Source: Mesodorylaimus sp. YZB2_4 (Eukaryota > Nematoda > Enoplea > Dorylaimida > Dorylaimidae). Taken from it: DNA of 64,000 nt. The position numbers were made by a program, and so were the translations under genes. Of this stretch, positions 44,074 through 55,867 are shown one piece after another. Position 1 is the stretch's first letter. Each line of letters opens with the position of its first letter. The notes beneath the pieces were generated by a model, which saw only the letters and a list, made by a program, of their open reading frames with translations, did not search any database and was not told the origin of the DNA. The stretch lies in assembly GCA_030248295.1 (NCBI GenBank), contig JASANH010000908.1:372001-436000 (forward strand), in the 5' to 3' direction.

Positions 44074-47000
44074 ATGGATCCTGTTCAAGTAAGACGCGCA
44101 AGTTTCTTATCAGGGAGCAATCCTAAGATTTATTCGTTATAGGTGTTTTGCCGCATTCGTCCGATCAACGGGGCTACACCAGTTCCAACAGACGACAAGA
44201 ACGAAATTTGCATCACGGCGCTAGACAACTGTACGGTCCAGTTGACGCCCCCCAACTCGATGCCTGCACTGAGGGCGGTAAGCGTTTTCTGATCTTCCGC
44301 AGACAATGACAGGCAGCTATTAGTGTTACATAAACTGCATCGTAACGTAACATTTCCTTAAACGCAGTGGGCCTACCAATACAGTACGCCACCTCCTTAA
44401 AGCTGATCTGCTTTCAGTAGCACGTAATGTATCTGACGATTCTTGTCAGAGCACGAATAATCTCAAAGTGTACACAGACCAGCTTTTATCTGTCTTTTCT
44501 GATGTATTTTTGCATTTTCGATTGCAGCAACTTTGCACCTTTACACACGTCTTCGATGAGGCGGCTTCCCAGAAAGAAGTCTTTGATCGCGTGGCGTATG
44601 ATTTGGTATCCGATTTGATTCATGGAAAGAACGGTAAATTTTTTATATTTCTCACTTTGAACACTTGCTACGTACTGTAATCTTATAGGTTTATTATTCA
44701 CGTATGGTGTCACTGGCTCAGGAAAGACGTATACTATGACGGGCAATCCTAGCAGCATCGGTATTCTTCCTCGTTGCTTGGACACGTTGTTCAATAGCAT
44801 CCAAAAATTTTTGGCCGAGAAAGGGGTAGGTATGAATTAATGTGTGTCGTTCGAAAAATACGAGTGCTTTCTGATTTTGGGCGTTCAAAAGCGACACAAA
44901 AACGAATACGTTCAGGGTACAAAGCAAAGCGGAAGCTTTGATCGAACAACAACGCGAAAATCTGCGTCCGCCCAACAGTGTTCGGTGAGTCAGGATCTTT
45001 CTGGTTCTTTCTCTTAAGGGTTCCGTGGGGACATTTCTTACGCGATAGCACCCGGTACTTGTGTAGTTTAGGGAGCACCCAAAAATTTTTTAAGTCCCAT
45101 CGAAAAATGGAATTAAGAAATTTTCTGACCCAAGCGGCTGTTCGAAATCCAACCCGTGGACCTCACAGTCGCTCCAGCTGGGTGAATGACAGAACGTCTA
45201 CAAGAGCATCCCTTAAAGTATGCCCATGCACCCGCTCCACCACCCACCAGGGCCGAGAGGCAAAGGGCGGCTCATTGCTAGATTGTCAAACAGGCCTGAA
45301 ACTTCACCTTGACGGGTTCGAAAAAACAGTGGTTCTACTGCTATCGATTGGGGTCGGGCGTGGTAGTGCAGATAGGCGCAGAGGTAGACAGCAGAAGTGA
45401 TGTATACTCGTCTACATATTTAGCATGCGTCACCGCGCCTCTCGACTTCAATGTTCTCTTATTTATGTTTCCTTATCAATCTCTTCTCTCATCACTTGCC
45501 AGTTTTCTGATCGCCAGCAACTACTGATAGCATGGGTATATAAATCTCACTTGCCAGCATCGACCGATCCACCGATCCGGCCGAACCGATCCGCCGATCC
45601 AGGGGTGGATCGGATCCCGATCCGATCCGACCGCTGGATCGGCCGGATCGGCATTTCAAATTTGCCGCGCTTACCTGCTGAAAACCGCGTTGCTTGTTTT
45701 ACGATACTCCTCTCTTTGAGTTCTCTCCCTATCTTGTCTCTGTGACATGGTACGAAGTTTTTAATGGGTTCCAGAGGTCAAGAGAAATCAGATCAATGGC
45801 AATAGAAGAATAAAAAGAGCTACAAAAACAGCATAGATCAGGCACCCCATTGATAATTTTTTTTTTTGCGTATGAGCCTTTATACCTCCTGAAGCACTTT
45901 TCAGTCATACAGCTTTTTTGAAACTTCTCCAATTAATTATTATTATAGATAATTTGAAAATTGATTTGAAAATAGGGAGTTCTGATACAGGCCTATATAG
46001 ATAAGCCATGCCAGCTCACTTCATGTCATGCTTTATTCTGACCAAGCACATGTAGCACTATGGGGGTTAGGAAACATATGTCATGTATTGAATTATTTTA
46101 CCGGCGAGAGCGACTCTCCCCTCTATGGAGTGCGCACCTAGCGGACAGGCAACGACTACCGCAGGCTACGCCCCAGTTCTGCTTCCACCCCCAGAGCTGC
46201 TACAGACTACGATAAACAGACTAGCCTAGCTAGCGTGCTTTTTTCTTTATTTATGCAGAATCCCAATGCCTAATCGTCGGGATCCTGGCCTGTCGTTGAG
46301 GATCACGCGAAGAAACAAAATTGCGCAGAATTTTGGACACAGTTTTTGGCTTGGGATCGGTTAGGATCGGATCGGCTGGATCGGATCGGATCGGCCGGAT
46401 CGGATCGGATCGGATCGGGATCGGATCGGGCCGATCCAGAGCATGGATCGGATCGGGATCCGGATCCGGGCTGAGGGTCTGATCGGTCGATGCTGGCGTC
46501 ACTTGTGACAAGAAATAGTGAAACGCATGATTTGGAAATGACCATCTCCACATAAATTCAGTTACGTAGATAACTATCCAATATAGCCCGGTGGGTACAG
46601 GGGGGGGGGGGGTCGGACAATAGAGAAAAGCGACACCTTTATGATAACCGCACCCGTTCTTTTTTGGTTTTCGCCTTTAATCGTGGCCATGGCTATGGCA
46701 TTTTTCTCTTCGCCTTGGGGCCTGCCCTACTAGTTTAACACGCCAGGTCTTAATCGCAGAAGTCTATGCATGCAGCTCCATCGTGCCAGTCTGCCCCGTA
46801 CGCCTTTTTCCCTACCGTCCAGCCGGAACTTGGCACGTTGTGCCAGATTAGGACTTGCATAATTTTCTTACCTGTCGGACTTAAAAAATTTGCAGGTGCT
46901 CTCTAAACTACAACATAAGTGCCGCACCGGAGCAAAGAGCAAAACCCTTCGTACAACATTGCTGGCTGGGTATCCAAGGTAGTGCAGACCCCCCTAAAAA

Positions 47001-50000
47001 TTTTTTTGAAAATTTTGCAAAGGGGGGACTCTTCTCATTTTTCAGACCCCCCTGTCCCGCCCAGCAAGGGTGTGTAGCCGGTCGACGATAGGCATTTCGG
47101 TCGGCCGAACGATGCGCAGTATCGGCCGATAATACCGATAATTTTTGAAAACTTGACGGGTTCGAAAAGACAGTGGTTCTACTGCTATCGATTGGGGTCG
47201 GGCGTGGTAGTGCAGATAGGCGCAGAGGTAGACAGCAGAAGTGATGTATACTCGTCTACATATTTAGCATGCGTCACCGCGCCTCTCGACTTCAATGTTC
47301 TCTTATTTATGTTTCCTTATCAATCTCTTCTCTCATCACTTGCCAGTTTTCTGATCGCCAGCAACTACTGATAGCATGGGTATATAAATTCAAGTTTTAT
47401 GGCGGGAAATTTGAATTTTGGTCAGATCCCCATCCTTAAAACATGAATTTTTTCAATTTCGCATGCTAGGCTTCCTCTGAAGACCAATTTGAATTAATCT
47501 TGTAGCCCAAAATCTCGAGACCGAAGACTATGTAAGTTGCAATATTCCAACTAAAAACTCCTCTTCGCAGATGTCATACACTTGAGGCAACGCATGACAC
47601 CTCTAGGACTAGCCGTGTGACACTGTCAGGAAGTGAGCATAAATATTAAAACCCAGCTGGCAGGACAGGGTCCGGATGCTTGAGGAAAGGGAAGTTACTC
47701 ATGAAACAGCAGAGTTCCCTTTATTTAAATTGGAATATAAACTGGATTTTGTTGCTTTTATCTTACAGGCGGAGGTACATTATGAGCTCATGCACACCCT
47801 GGAAACTTGAATGAGACCCAGAACCGTCTAAAACTCATTTTGTTAGACTCTACGTAGGGATAATGAGTGAAATATGCAAAGCAGATCGCTTCACAACTTT
47901 TTGAGGGCTCTAGTGTTCGACTGGGGCCCTGACCCTGATCCCCATCCCAAAAAACATGCATCGGGGATTCACCCTCAAACATTTTACCACGTCCAGATAA
48001 ACGAAAATACCCACGAAACATAGTATCAGCATTATGTGCAATGCTGTGAGATGACTGAGATGTTTATACTAATAAAAAATAGTTCCAATGCAGGGCAAAG
48101 TTCATGAAGGTTTTAGAACATGTCAAGAAAAGAAGTGAACAGATAGACGGACTTAAACAAACAGCCAGAAAGCTTTTTTTATATCCCAGCCCCTTCAGGG
48201 TTATCTCGAACCCCAGAAGACCCTGAAGGCCATCACCATTCCTGTCCCTGACTCCAAATGGGGGGGAAAGACTAACCTTATCCCCAAAATCTCACCCAAG
48301 GGTGAATGCTACGACTACAGCGATAATTTGTAGTCATAGCCCCTTTTTTGAGTCAGACCAACGTGTAATGTATCGTGCCGCGGGGGCCTGAGAAGGACTC
48401 TTGTTTCTGAGTGTACAGTATAATAGCAATACGACACGAGGCAAAGAGGTCGCTTTCATTGAGGAGCCTGCAAGTACCAAGACAGGACTAGCCCTACCTC
48501 CTTCTCATAACCTTAGCCTATGCAAAACACAGACAACCAACTGCTTTTAGTGTAAGCTGCTTCGATGCCATTGCGGGCATCCCAGTAAGAAAAGTCATGA
48601 TCATGATGATCGTGACTTGTCGTGATTTAGCTCCGGACTGTTCTTGGGCACTGACCTCTATGATCGAGAGTCCGTAGCTCCCTGCTCCTCACCATCATCA
48701 CTATCAACAGGCCTATGCTCGCCCTAAACTCTTATTGATACGGAAATCTACATTATCGGCAGCACAAATTATCGGTATCGGCCGATATATCGGTCGGACC
48801 TGGAGTGTGTAGGTCACGCAGTCTGTGCCCTCCACCTTTACTGTGTTTAACACCCCTCCCCCCCCCACTATTTTTGACAGAAGAAAATTTTTTACTTGGC
48901 GGAGACCCCATAAAAAATGTTGAAAAAATTTTGTAAAGGGGGGACCCTTCTCATTTTTTAGCCCCCCTGTCCTGCCCGGCAAGGGTGTGCAGGTCACGCA
49001 GTCTGTGCCCTCTACCTTTAATGAGTTTGACCCCGCACCCCCCCCCCCTCCCCGCTTTTTTTGGCAAAAGAAAATTTTGTTACATGGCGAAGACCCTCCT
49101 GTCCCGCCCGGCGAGGTTGTGCAGGTATCTTTGCCATTTGTGACCTTCCAAAACAAAATTTCATTTTTTTATAGTAAGAAAGACCCAATGTTTTGCCTGG
49201 GAAGGCCCAAACCAACTTTAAATTTTCGCGGGAAAAATTTAAATTTAGAAAATTTAATTTTTACAAGAAACCAAAATGGGCCCCGGAAGAAGATCAGACC
49301 CCCCTTCCCGCAGGCGAAGTCATCGATGTTGCCTTCTTATTTGTCCCTGTTTTATTTAGACGATTTTCTTACCGTTTCAGCAAACCGCCGAACACCCCCG
49401 GTTTAGTCTTGGGTGATATGAACTTGGAAATGTGCCCACGCAATGTGGAGGCTGATTTCGTTCGTTTCGTCGAGGAAGACAATGCATACGCGGTTTTCGT
49501 ATCGTATGTTCAAATCTACAACAACTACGTGTACGATTTGCTGGAAACGCCCGCTGAGCGAAATAAGTGCGCTAATTTGTTTCCCTATGCAGAGTAATCG
49601 AGAAAATAGCTTAGCATGTTTTCAGGTTGCCACCTAGCAAAATTTTGCGTGAAGATCTGGAACATAAGATGTTCGTTAGTGGTGTAACGGAAATCGAAGT
49701 CCGAAGTACAGAAGAGGCGTTCAACGTCTTTATGCGTGGTGAGCTCATTATTTTTTACAGCATTCCCTGACATACTGAAGAGCCGCCCCTTTTATTTCAG
49801 GTCAATGCACGCGTCGAACGGCTCATACTCTTTTGAACACGGAGAGCAGTCGGTCGCACAGCGTGTTCAATATTCGTTTGTTCCAAGCCCCTCTGGATGC
49901 AAATGGACGTGAAATTTTGCAGGTATGATGCCAGCGTTACGATTTGATCAATGTTATTGTTTATATCGATTTTCAGGACCCTCAAAAAATTCACGTGTCC

Positions 50001-51994
50001 CAGTTGTCGCTGGTTGATTTGGCTGGAAGTGAACGTAGTAATCGCACTGGCAACGTCGGTGAACGCATGCGAGAAACGGGTATGTATACGCCTCGGCTAT
50101 ACTTAGTGCCCTGTTGGTAGCACCATCGCTGTTACAGGACATATCAATGGATCGTTGATGATGCTGCGACAATGCATGGAGCAGCTTCGCGAAAATCAAC
50201 AAGCAGGTGCTAACAAATTGGTGCCATATCGTAATAGCAGGCTGACTCACCTGTTCAAAAATTATTTCGATGGTGAAGGGAAAGTCCGAATGATCGTTTG
50301 CGTGAATCCGTCGATGGCCGATTACGAAGAGAACAAGGTAGTTTCTCTGGCTGGTAAATATGCATCAGTTCCTGATATATGTTTTCGTCGCAGCATGTGA
50401 TGGACTTTGCCGAAATGACACAAGAAGTCGAGGTGGCTCGAGATGATGGATTCCGTTTGCCGCTAGGCCGCGACGACATTGCCCTGACACCTGGCAGGCG
50501 TCGTGCAGCCGCTGTGTACGAAGTCGGAGCTCGTGTGAAACTCGAGCTGGATAACGAAGTGCAAAAGCCACCCGCTTTCGCTTTCTTGTCCGAAGCGATG
50601 CCGTCGATTAATTTGGGCACCATAACGGCTGATAACGATGCCTGGTTACTGCAATGGCGTCGTTATTTCGAAGCTCAATACAGTCGTCGCCGAGAGCTGT
50701 TGGCGGAAGCTGCCCAAAAAAGTGAGACAATTGCTTTTTTATTTAAAACCGAAATAAAGCTTGTCCATTTAGATTCAGCATTCGAAGCCGCTTTGCGCGA
50801 ATACATTGTCGATCACGAAGCGTTGAAAATGCGACATCAGCAGGAATCCAAAGAATTTGGCGCTCGAACGGAAGAAAATCGTCGCCTTCGTAATGAAATA
50901 CAAGCACTGAAAACTCGCAACGCCGATTTGGAAAGCGAAATAGCCAAGTACGAACGCGATGCGCAGTATAGTCAATTGCGACAGGATCAATTGAAGAAAC
51001 GGGAGCAGGAAATGGCGGTGGAAATTCGGGAGAAGAAAGAAAAATTGCGTGTTGTCAAGGAAATCTGCGAGCGTAGTCCGACGACTTCGCTGCCACCGAA
51101 GCCACCAGGCGCCGGTGTGACTTTACGTTCTGTCGCCAGGTACGTCTTGGCCCTTCTCATAACTTTTGGTTAGGGATCTGGATCCCATCCCAATCCCGTC
51201 GAGGTTTGTCCCTCCCAATCTTGACATTGAGGCATCGGTATTCCGCATTATTTAGGCATAAGCGCGCTAGGCACACTGATCCATCATATGTGCGATGAAG
51301 CAGCAGCAGCGACGAAGAGGCAGCAGCAACATCAGCTCTAATTGATGATAACAGACACTGACAGCGACACTGATTTCACTTAAGCCTGGTTTGAAAATCA
51401 GCCTAAGGAAAAGCTTCAAAAAACCTAGATGACGAAAAGTGTGCTTTAGTGGAAAAAGTAGGCTCTTGGTAAAAAACAACAGAAAAATGCAAAAAATCTT
51501 GATCCCGAAAGAAGTGATCCCGGCCTATGCCTACTTTAGGTTAGTGCAGTTGGTTTCAGTGGTCCAACATCCGGGTATTCTCCTGGGTGGGTTCGAGATA
51601 TCATGGCTGCGTGTTTAGATCGAGCGGCGTCTGCATATTTCCCATTTCAGATTGGAAGCTAGCGCTGGTTCGTTGCGCCTTAATTCGGTTTTTGAGCGAG
51701 ACAATTCGGTGTTTCGGAAGATGCCAGTCTTTACCGAAGTGCATCCATATCTGTATTCGAGTCGCGGCCGGGCTCTCGTGAACACTACGGTGACTGGAAT
51801 GCGCACGCTGGGTCGTGCCAATCGTCATCGTCGTTCGAAATCGGTCGATGCCTCCGTGCACGACGCGCTGTCCTTGTTTACAGCCCAGTCGTTCAGCTTA
51901 GTAAGTTATTGCCCGTTTGTATTTAAAATAGTGAAATTTATTGCTGTGCCTATTTTAGGCGGGCGATGAGGAAGAGAACGAAATGAAGCAATAG
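44074..51994 (+). CDS. KIF23: Kinesin-6 motor KIF23/MKLP1 (ZEN-4 orthologue)
   Basis: Fourteen exons join in frame to 733 residues: 44074-44088, 44143-44277, 44528-44633, 44689-44825, 44881-44984, 49381-49566, 49626-49738, 49801-49922, 49977-50079, 50138-50337, 50394-50721, 50773-51139, 51651-51900 and 51959-51994. The motor has [10 protein letters not shown], the P-loop [22 protein letters not shown], switch [14 protein letters not shown], switch [12 protein letters not shown] and [17 protein letters not shown]. The kinesin-6-specific insertion between [14 protein letters not shown] and the YVQIYNN strand is present ([20 protein letters not shown]). A neck (MTQEVEVAR), a coiled coil (about residues 540-630) and a basic tail ([11 protein letters not shown]) follow. 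KIF23 pairs with a RhoGAP in centralspindlin for cytokinesis. Intron 4 ends in GG instead of AG, and intron 5 is 4.4 kb of repeats. Intron 11 (51 nt) keeps the frame open. Confidence 0.92.
45308..45545. repeat. 238-bp direct repeat, copy A
   Basis: Identical to 47152-47389 except for one base (A versus G near the left end). Both copies start CTTGACGGGTTCGAAAA and end GGGTATATAAAT. It lies in KIF23 intron 5, immediately left of the inverted-repeat element. Confidence 0.9.
45553..46498. mobile_element. Terminal-inverted-repeat element with CGATCC arrays, about 946 bp
   Basis: Left end GCCAGCATCGACCGATC (45553-45569) is the exact reverse complement of 46481-46497. The flanks share TCACTT(G). 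Just inside each end is an array of degenerate GGATCG/CGATCC hexamers (45566-45650 and 46355-46460). There is no coding capacity. The same terminus occurs in the element at 57861-58839. Confidence 0.8.
46985..47080. repeat. C/G-run repeat unit
   Basis: Contains CAGACCCCCC, AAAATTTTGCAAAGGGGGGAC and CCCTGTCCCGCCCAGCAAGG blocks that recur in the tandem units at 48805-49119. Confidence 0.55.
47152..47389. repeat. 238-bp direct repeat, copy B
   Basis: Second copy, same orientation as 45308-45545, one mismatch. The two copies start 1844 bp apart. Confidence 0.9.
48805..49119. repeat. Tandem repeat of two diverged units
   Basis: Unit 1 (about 48805-48988) and unit 2 (about 48989-49119) both start GTCACGCAGTCTGTGCCCTC, contain a run of C and a GAAAATTTT block, and end CCTGTCC(T/C)GCCCGGC(A/G)AGG. 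A third partial unit begins at 49120. It lies in KIF23 intron 5 close to exon 6. Confidence 0.65.
51173..51531. mobile_element. TA-flanked GGGATC-type MITE, 359 bp
   Basis: Inverted copy of the element at 41486-41891: the right end GTGATCCCGGCCTATGCC is the reverse complement of that element's left terminus with two differences, and both ends are bordered by TA. It lies in KIF23 intron 12, 34 bp after the donor. Confidence 0.8.
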
Positions 51995-52009
51995 CGCAAA
52001 TCGGCTGAC

Positions 52010-52015
52010 AATAAA
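52010..52015 (+). terminator. Polyadenylation signal AATAAA for KIF23
   Basis: AATAAA lies 16 bp after the KIF23 stop codon in an A/T-rich context. The 3'UTR would be very short, as is common in compact invertebrate genes. Confidence 0.5.
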
Positions 52016-52752
52016 AATTTAGCTCAGGATTCAGCGATTGCTAGCACGATTGAATAATGGTGTATTGAAGAAGTCAAAATATGAGCGGGACGAAAAAGTG
52101 CGGCAATATTTAAATAAGTATAAAGGGTCAGCGCGTTTTATATAAAATTTTCTAGCCCATTTTTTCATATTTCCTAACAAATTTTTGGCAGGCGCTGAAC
52201 CCGGTAAAAATTATAGAGCTTTACTTCAATGGTGGCCGCATTTGTATTTTGTGTAATCCTCGCATATCTTAAATACCGAGTAAAAACTTGCCGCAAGTGG
52301 CTGGAGTTACAAGGGGAAGTTGGACTAACGGTTTCTTTGGCTTCATGGCGATGAACTGGTCAAAGCTTCGGTGATTGTATGCTGGTCACTCGTGCTCGTG
52401 CTTGTGGGGAGGACGTGACTGGCTGATCGAAGGTTCGTGTGGGCACAAAGTGTCTTCTCACTTGGACCAGTGGGCAGCATATCTGAGCAAGGGAAGCAGC
52501 AGACGCTGTGGAGGGGGAGCAAGCTAATCAGTGTTGTCACTGGGATAGAACTGGCTTTGCAGTACACGTGAGCGCTCGTGCCTGATTGGCCAGCGGGAGT
52601 GGGAGAGAATAATCGTTTTGGCTGACGTTTCAGCCGCAGGTTCAGTCACAAGACTTGCCTTGCTCCAGTCGGAGTTTTGGTTGGTCACATTCTCCTACAC
52701 TCATGCCAGGCATGGTTAAACACGCAAGCATTTGAAGCACAGTCCAAGGAGT
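52016..52752. other. Convergent intergenic spacer
   Basis: Between the 3' ends of KIF23 and ALG12. The part around 52625-52690 (GTTTCAGCCGCAGG, CTTGCTCCAGTCGGAG) resembles repeat sequence at 30690-30720 and 62620-62650. Confidence 0.4.
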
Positions 52753-55539
52753 TTACTTCTTTTTCAACAATAACACTCGTCTGGCCAGGATGACATCGAC
52801 AATAGGCCACCTCTTCTTCGTTGAAGCTATGTCGAGTCTATGAAATCCCAATATTTCTTTCACAACTTTGTGGCTCTCTTCATACATTTTCTTTTTCTTC
52901 GCCAGTTCTTGTCCATCCTCGCTGCCAATGAGCAAGTAGTCGAACTGTTTCATTTCCCTGCTCCCCTCTTGTATTGTCTCCGATTTATTGTACCTCAAAA
53001 TCACACTCTGGTCAATCTGTTCGCCGAGGACTGTCATTATTCACTTACTCCCAGTTCTCATTTTCGTGCAGAAACCTCGATATGCCCGTCTGTGCACAGA
53101 ATACGTCGATGTGCAAGCGCACACGATCACCATCGCCCGTTCGCCCGTTCATCGACTGCAAATTCAACATGGATACAGCTCCGGGATAATTCGCATGTGC
53201 AGCCCTGGCAAATACGCTCGATGCATAACCATTGACCAACAAATGTCCGACTGTGCCCAAGCACATAAGACTCCAAATCCATGATTTCCGACGATTATCG
53301 AATCTGAAATAATACTTTCCTGTACAGACTAAATGACAATTTTTGAAAATACTGCCTGGATGGTCTCAAAAACACTCCAGGCCGCCTCCTACTGAAGCAT
53401 CAATATGACGGGTTTCTGCTTTGCCCTGACGATGAGGTGCAGCCCAACAAAGCCAGGCACATATAGTGTGCTGCTTCGTGAATGAAAGGCAAGGCAAGGC
53501 AGAGAAAGCTGCAGTGTTTGACTTGCGGGTTTGGTTGCTACAACTGGTTGCCTTATACAGGTTGCCTTCGTAAACCACTCGGCCCGCGCCTCCATGTCAT
53601 ATCATACATGTCATAGAGGCGCCAGGCAAGGCAGAAAACTGTCGGGTATATATGTCCGTGGTTCGTATGACTAGGAGGCCTACCCGCCCAGTGTTTCTGA
53701 GACCATCCACTCCCCGCGGTACCTTCCCATTGTAGGGCCATCCACCCTATTGCATTTCCCCGTAGTCACACACACCTATTACACCAGACCCACTTACATT
53801 CGGTTACACGCAATCGCACTGGCCAAATTGAACATAGGGAACGTGTAAATAATGAACCGCAGCTCCTTGTGAGGCAATAACGAGTACGTGCCCACAAAGA
53901 ATAATGCAGGCGCCACCACTGCCATCGCGCGCTTGTCCAAAACTGCTCCAAGAGGGGCTAGCGGCAGAGTGAGCAACAGACTCCTTGGCAGTACTGAATA
54001 GAAGTACCAGAGCAGTGGAGATGTCTGAAACAGAAACGAGCCGCCTAGTCGAGCACAAAGGCTCGAGGGGGAACGATTTCTTCCAGCTCGCTGCGGAGAG
54101 GGAATCTGAAATCTCTCAGGGATCCAATACTGTCTCGATGCTCAGACTTACTCCCCAATCACTGCTCTTGTTCAACACGACGTTATAGTACCAGACTTCG
54201 CCCTCTGGCCACAACCATCGCCCCCAGAACCACGAGTCGATTGGAATGGTGACACCTGAAAGCAGGGTACTCTCAGCTATCTTAAACAATCGATCGATCG
54301 AAGAGGCAGACCTATCATCAAGACCAACTTGCACCTTACCCAATGCCACCGCAACAGCAGCTAGACCGTGCCCGATCGCAGTCAGAACAGAAAGACGTGT
54401 GGTGATCAGAAGTGGTAAGAACATGGGCGCATACAAAAGAATCAATTCCGATCGAAACACGAAGGCCGAGAACACGGCCGGCCAAATGGCAATCGAGTAC
54501 TCGCCGTCCATCCAATAGCTCACTGTCATCAGCACTGAAAAACAAAGGATCATCATCAAATCACCCCCTTCCCTAGGCAGCCTTACCAAGCGCCAAGGCA
54601 AATATATTCGGTAATGGCCTGGACGCGTAGAAGTTGAAATGGAATTGGAACACGGTTAGCAGACACGTCCAAAATGCTACTTTTGGCCCGAACGAACGCC
54701 GAATAGAGAAGATAAGACGACGAAAACTGAAGAATATCAACGATGCGAGGACGACGCGAACTAAAACAAAGAGCAAGATTGTACGAGCCCTGACTCACCC
54801 CACAGTGCACCGCCTCGGGGGTCAGCCAGAGACAGCTGGAAACTGGTCAGATAGGACTGTTGTAATAGGCGTGTTTGGCCTGTGGGGAAGGTTGTGTATT
54901 TGGTTGCCTTGACTGGTCGCCTTATGTTCGGAGTTGTGTATTAGCTCGGAGAGAGCCATTTGAGACCATCCGCTCCCCGCGACACCTCTTCCATTGTACG
55001 GCCACCACTGGTCCACTGGTCCATTGTAAAGTTCACAGCAAGGTTTCCCACCTTGACATAGTGACTAACACAATCTCTCTCCAGACATGCAGACATGTCT
55101 ACATAGATGCATGGCTGGCGAGAGCGCGTGGGCCCTCGTGCCAGCCCGAAAACTGTCACTGCTTCGCAATCAACTCACCAATCACCAAGCTGTACAACTT
55201 GGACAAACCCGTGTATCTCGCCACAGCAACAAACGGCCAACTGAACGCAGCCACGACCAACGGACCAGAAAACGTCCTCGGCACAACTCCAGGGAATTGG
55301 TGATGATCGTAGCCATCAAAGCGGCTACCATGGTACAGGATGTCGTGCACGGCTTGCACATTGAAACTTTCTTCCACTTTTGTGAACGGGCATAAAACAA
55401 TGTAATAGAGCCACATGAAGAGCACAGCCCACTCCAACCGCTTCCTAAATACACCAATCAAAATAACCAGCACCCACGGCGTACGAAGCGGGTCCGTGAG
55501 AGCAGCATTAGCCGCCGACGACCACCAAGGATCTTCCAT
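52753..55539 (-). CDS. ALG12: ALG12 alpha-1,6-mannosyltransferase of the dolichol pathway
   Basis: Six exons join in frame: 55539-55179, 54760-54587, 54534-54152, 54024-53798, 53303-53049 and 52993-52753, giving 546 residues. It adds the eighth mannose, in alpha-1,6 linkage, to the lipid-linked oligosaccharide in the ER lumen using dolichyl-phosphate mannose. It is a GT22 multi-span protein. Key blocks: [20 protein letters not shown] with [18 protein letters not shown] (lumenal loop 1), [82 protein letters not shown] and [16 protein letters not shown], and a C-terminal [13 protein letters not shown]. An acceptor (TTCGTTTCAG) lies 8 nt before the ATG. Introns carry SINE-like copies. Confidence 0.93.
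53590..53757 (+). repeat. Dispersed SINE-like repeat copy
   Basis: Contains CTAGGAGGCCTACCCGCCC, GAGACCATCCACTCCCCGCG and TTCCCATTGTAGGGCCATCC blocks of the family. A second, inverted copy (GAAGCATCAATATGACGGGT) precedes it at 53365-53560. Both are in an ALG12 intron. Confidence 0.6.
54862..55012 (+). repeat. Dispersed SINE-like repeat copy
   Basis: Starts AATAGGCGTGTTTGGCCTGT and ends CCATCCGCTCCCCGCG followed by TTCCATTGTACGGCCA. It is closely similar to 63856-64000 over its 5' part. It lies in ALG12 intron 1. Confidence 0.65.
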
Positions 55540-55547
55540 CTTAAAAC

Positions 55548-55867
55548 CTGAAACGAAGTGAGATTAGTCGCCAGCACTAACCACTCTTGTAACCCAAGGG
55601 CGAATGGCCCAGGTAAGGCTCCTTCTCATAAGCTGAAGCATCAGCCCAACGGGTTTCTGTCCCGTCTGGAGGTGTGGGGTGGGTCATGAAGGCAACAAGA
55701 CACACTAGGGCATTCACACCGCTGTGTACTAGGCGGCCAGCCCTTCTCCAGGCGACCTTCTCCACGTGCCAAACACACATGAAACTCTGCTCAGGCACAT
55801 CGGCAGCAAACCAGATCGATACACAAAACTGCACCAAGAAAGCACCTGATACATTTACTTTACACTA
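55548..55867. other. VARS-ALG12 intercistronic spacer with SINE-like copy
   Basis: A 320-bp spacer that contains an inverted SINE-like segment (GAAGCATCAGCCCAACGGGT at about 55635). No AATAAA on the minus strand was noticed just after the VARS stop. It ends at the ALG12 acceptor. Confidence 0.5.

Noticed and set aside
46355..46460. CRISPR-like or satellite array of GATCGG units
   Set aside because: Units are 5-7 bp, degenerate and without spacers, and they form the subterminal part of a TIR element in a eukaryotic intron.
45309..47371. Two 72-codon open frames at 45309-45527 and 47153-47371 with nearly identical products
   Set aside because: The identity reflects the 238-bp direct repeat. 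They lie in a KIF23 intron and show no coding signature; conservation at DNA level is uniform.
44985..49380. Independent gene inside KIF23 intron 5
   Set aside because: All open frames fall in repeats; none has a domain or signal.
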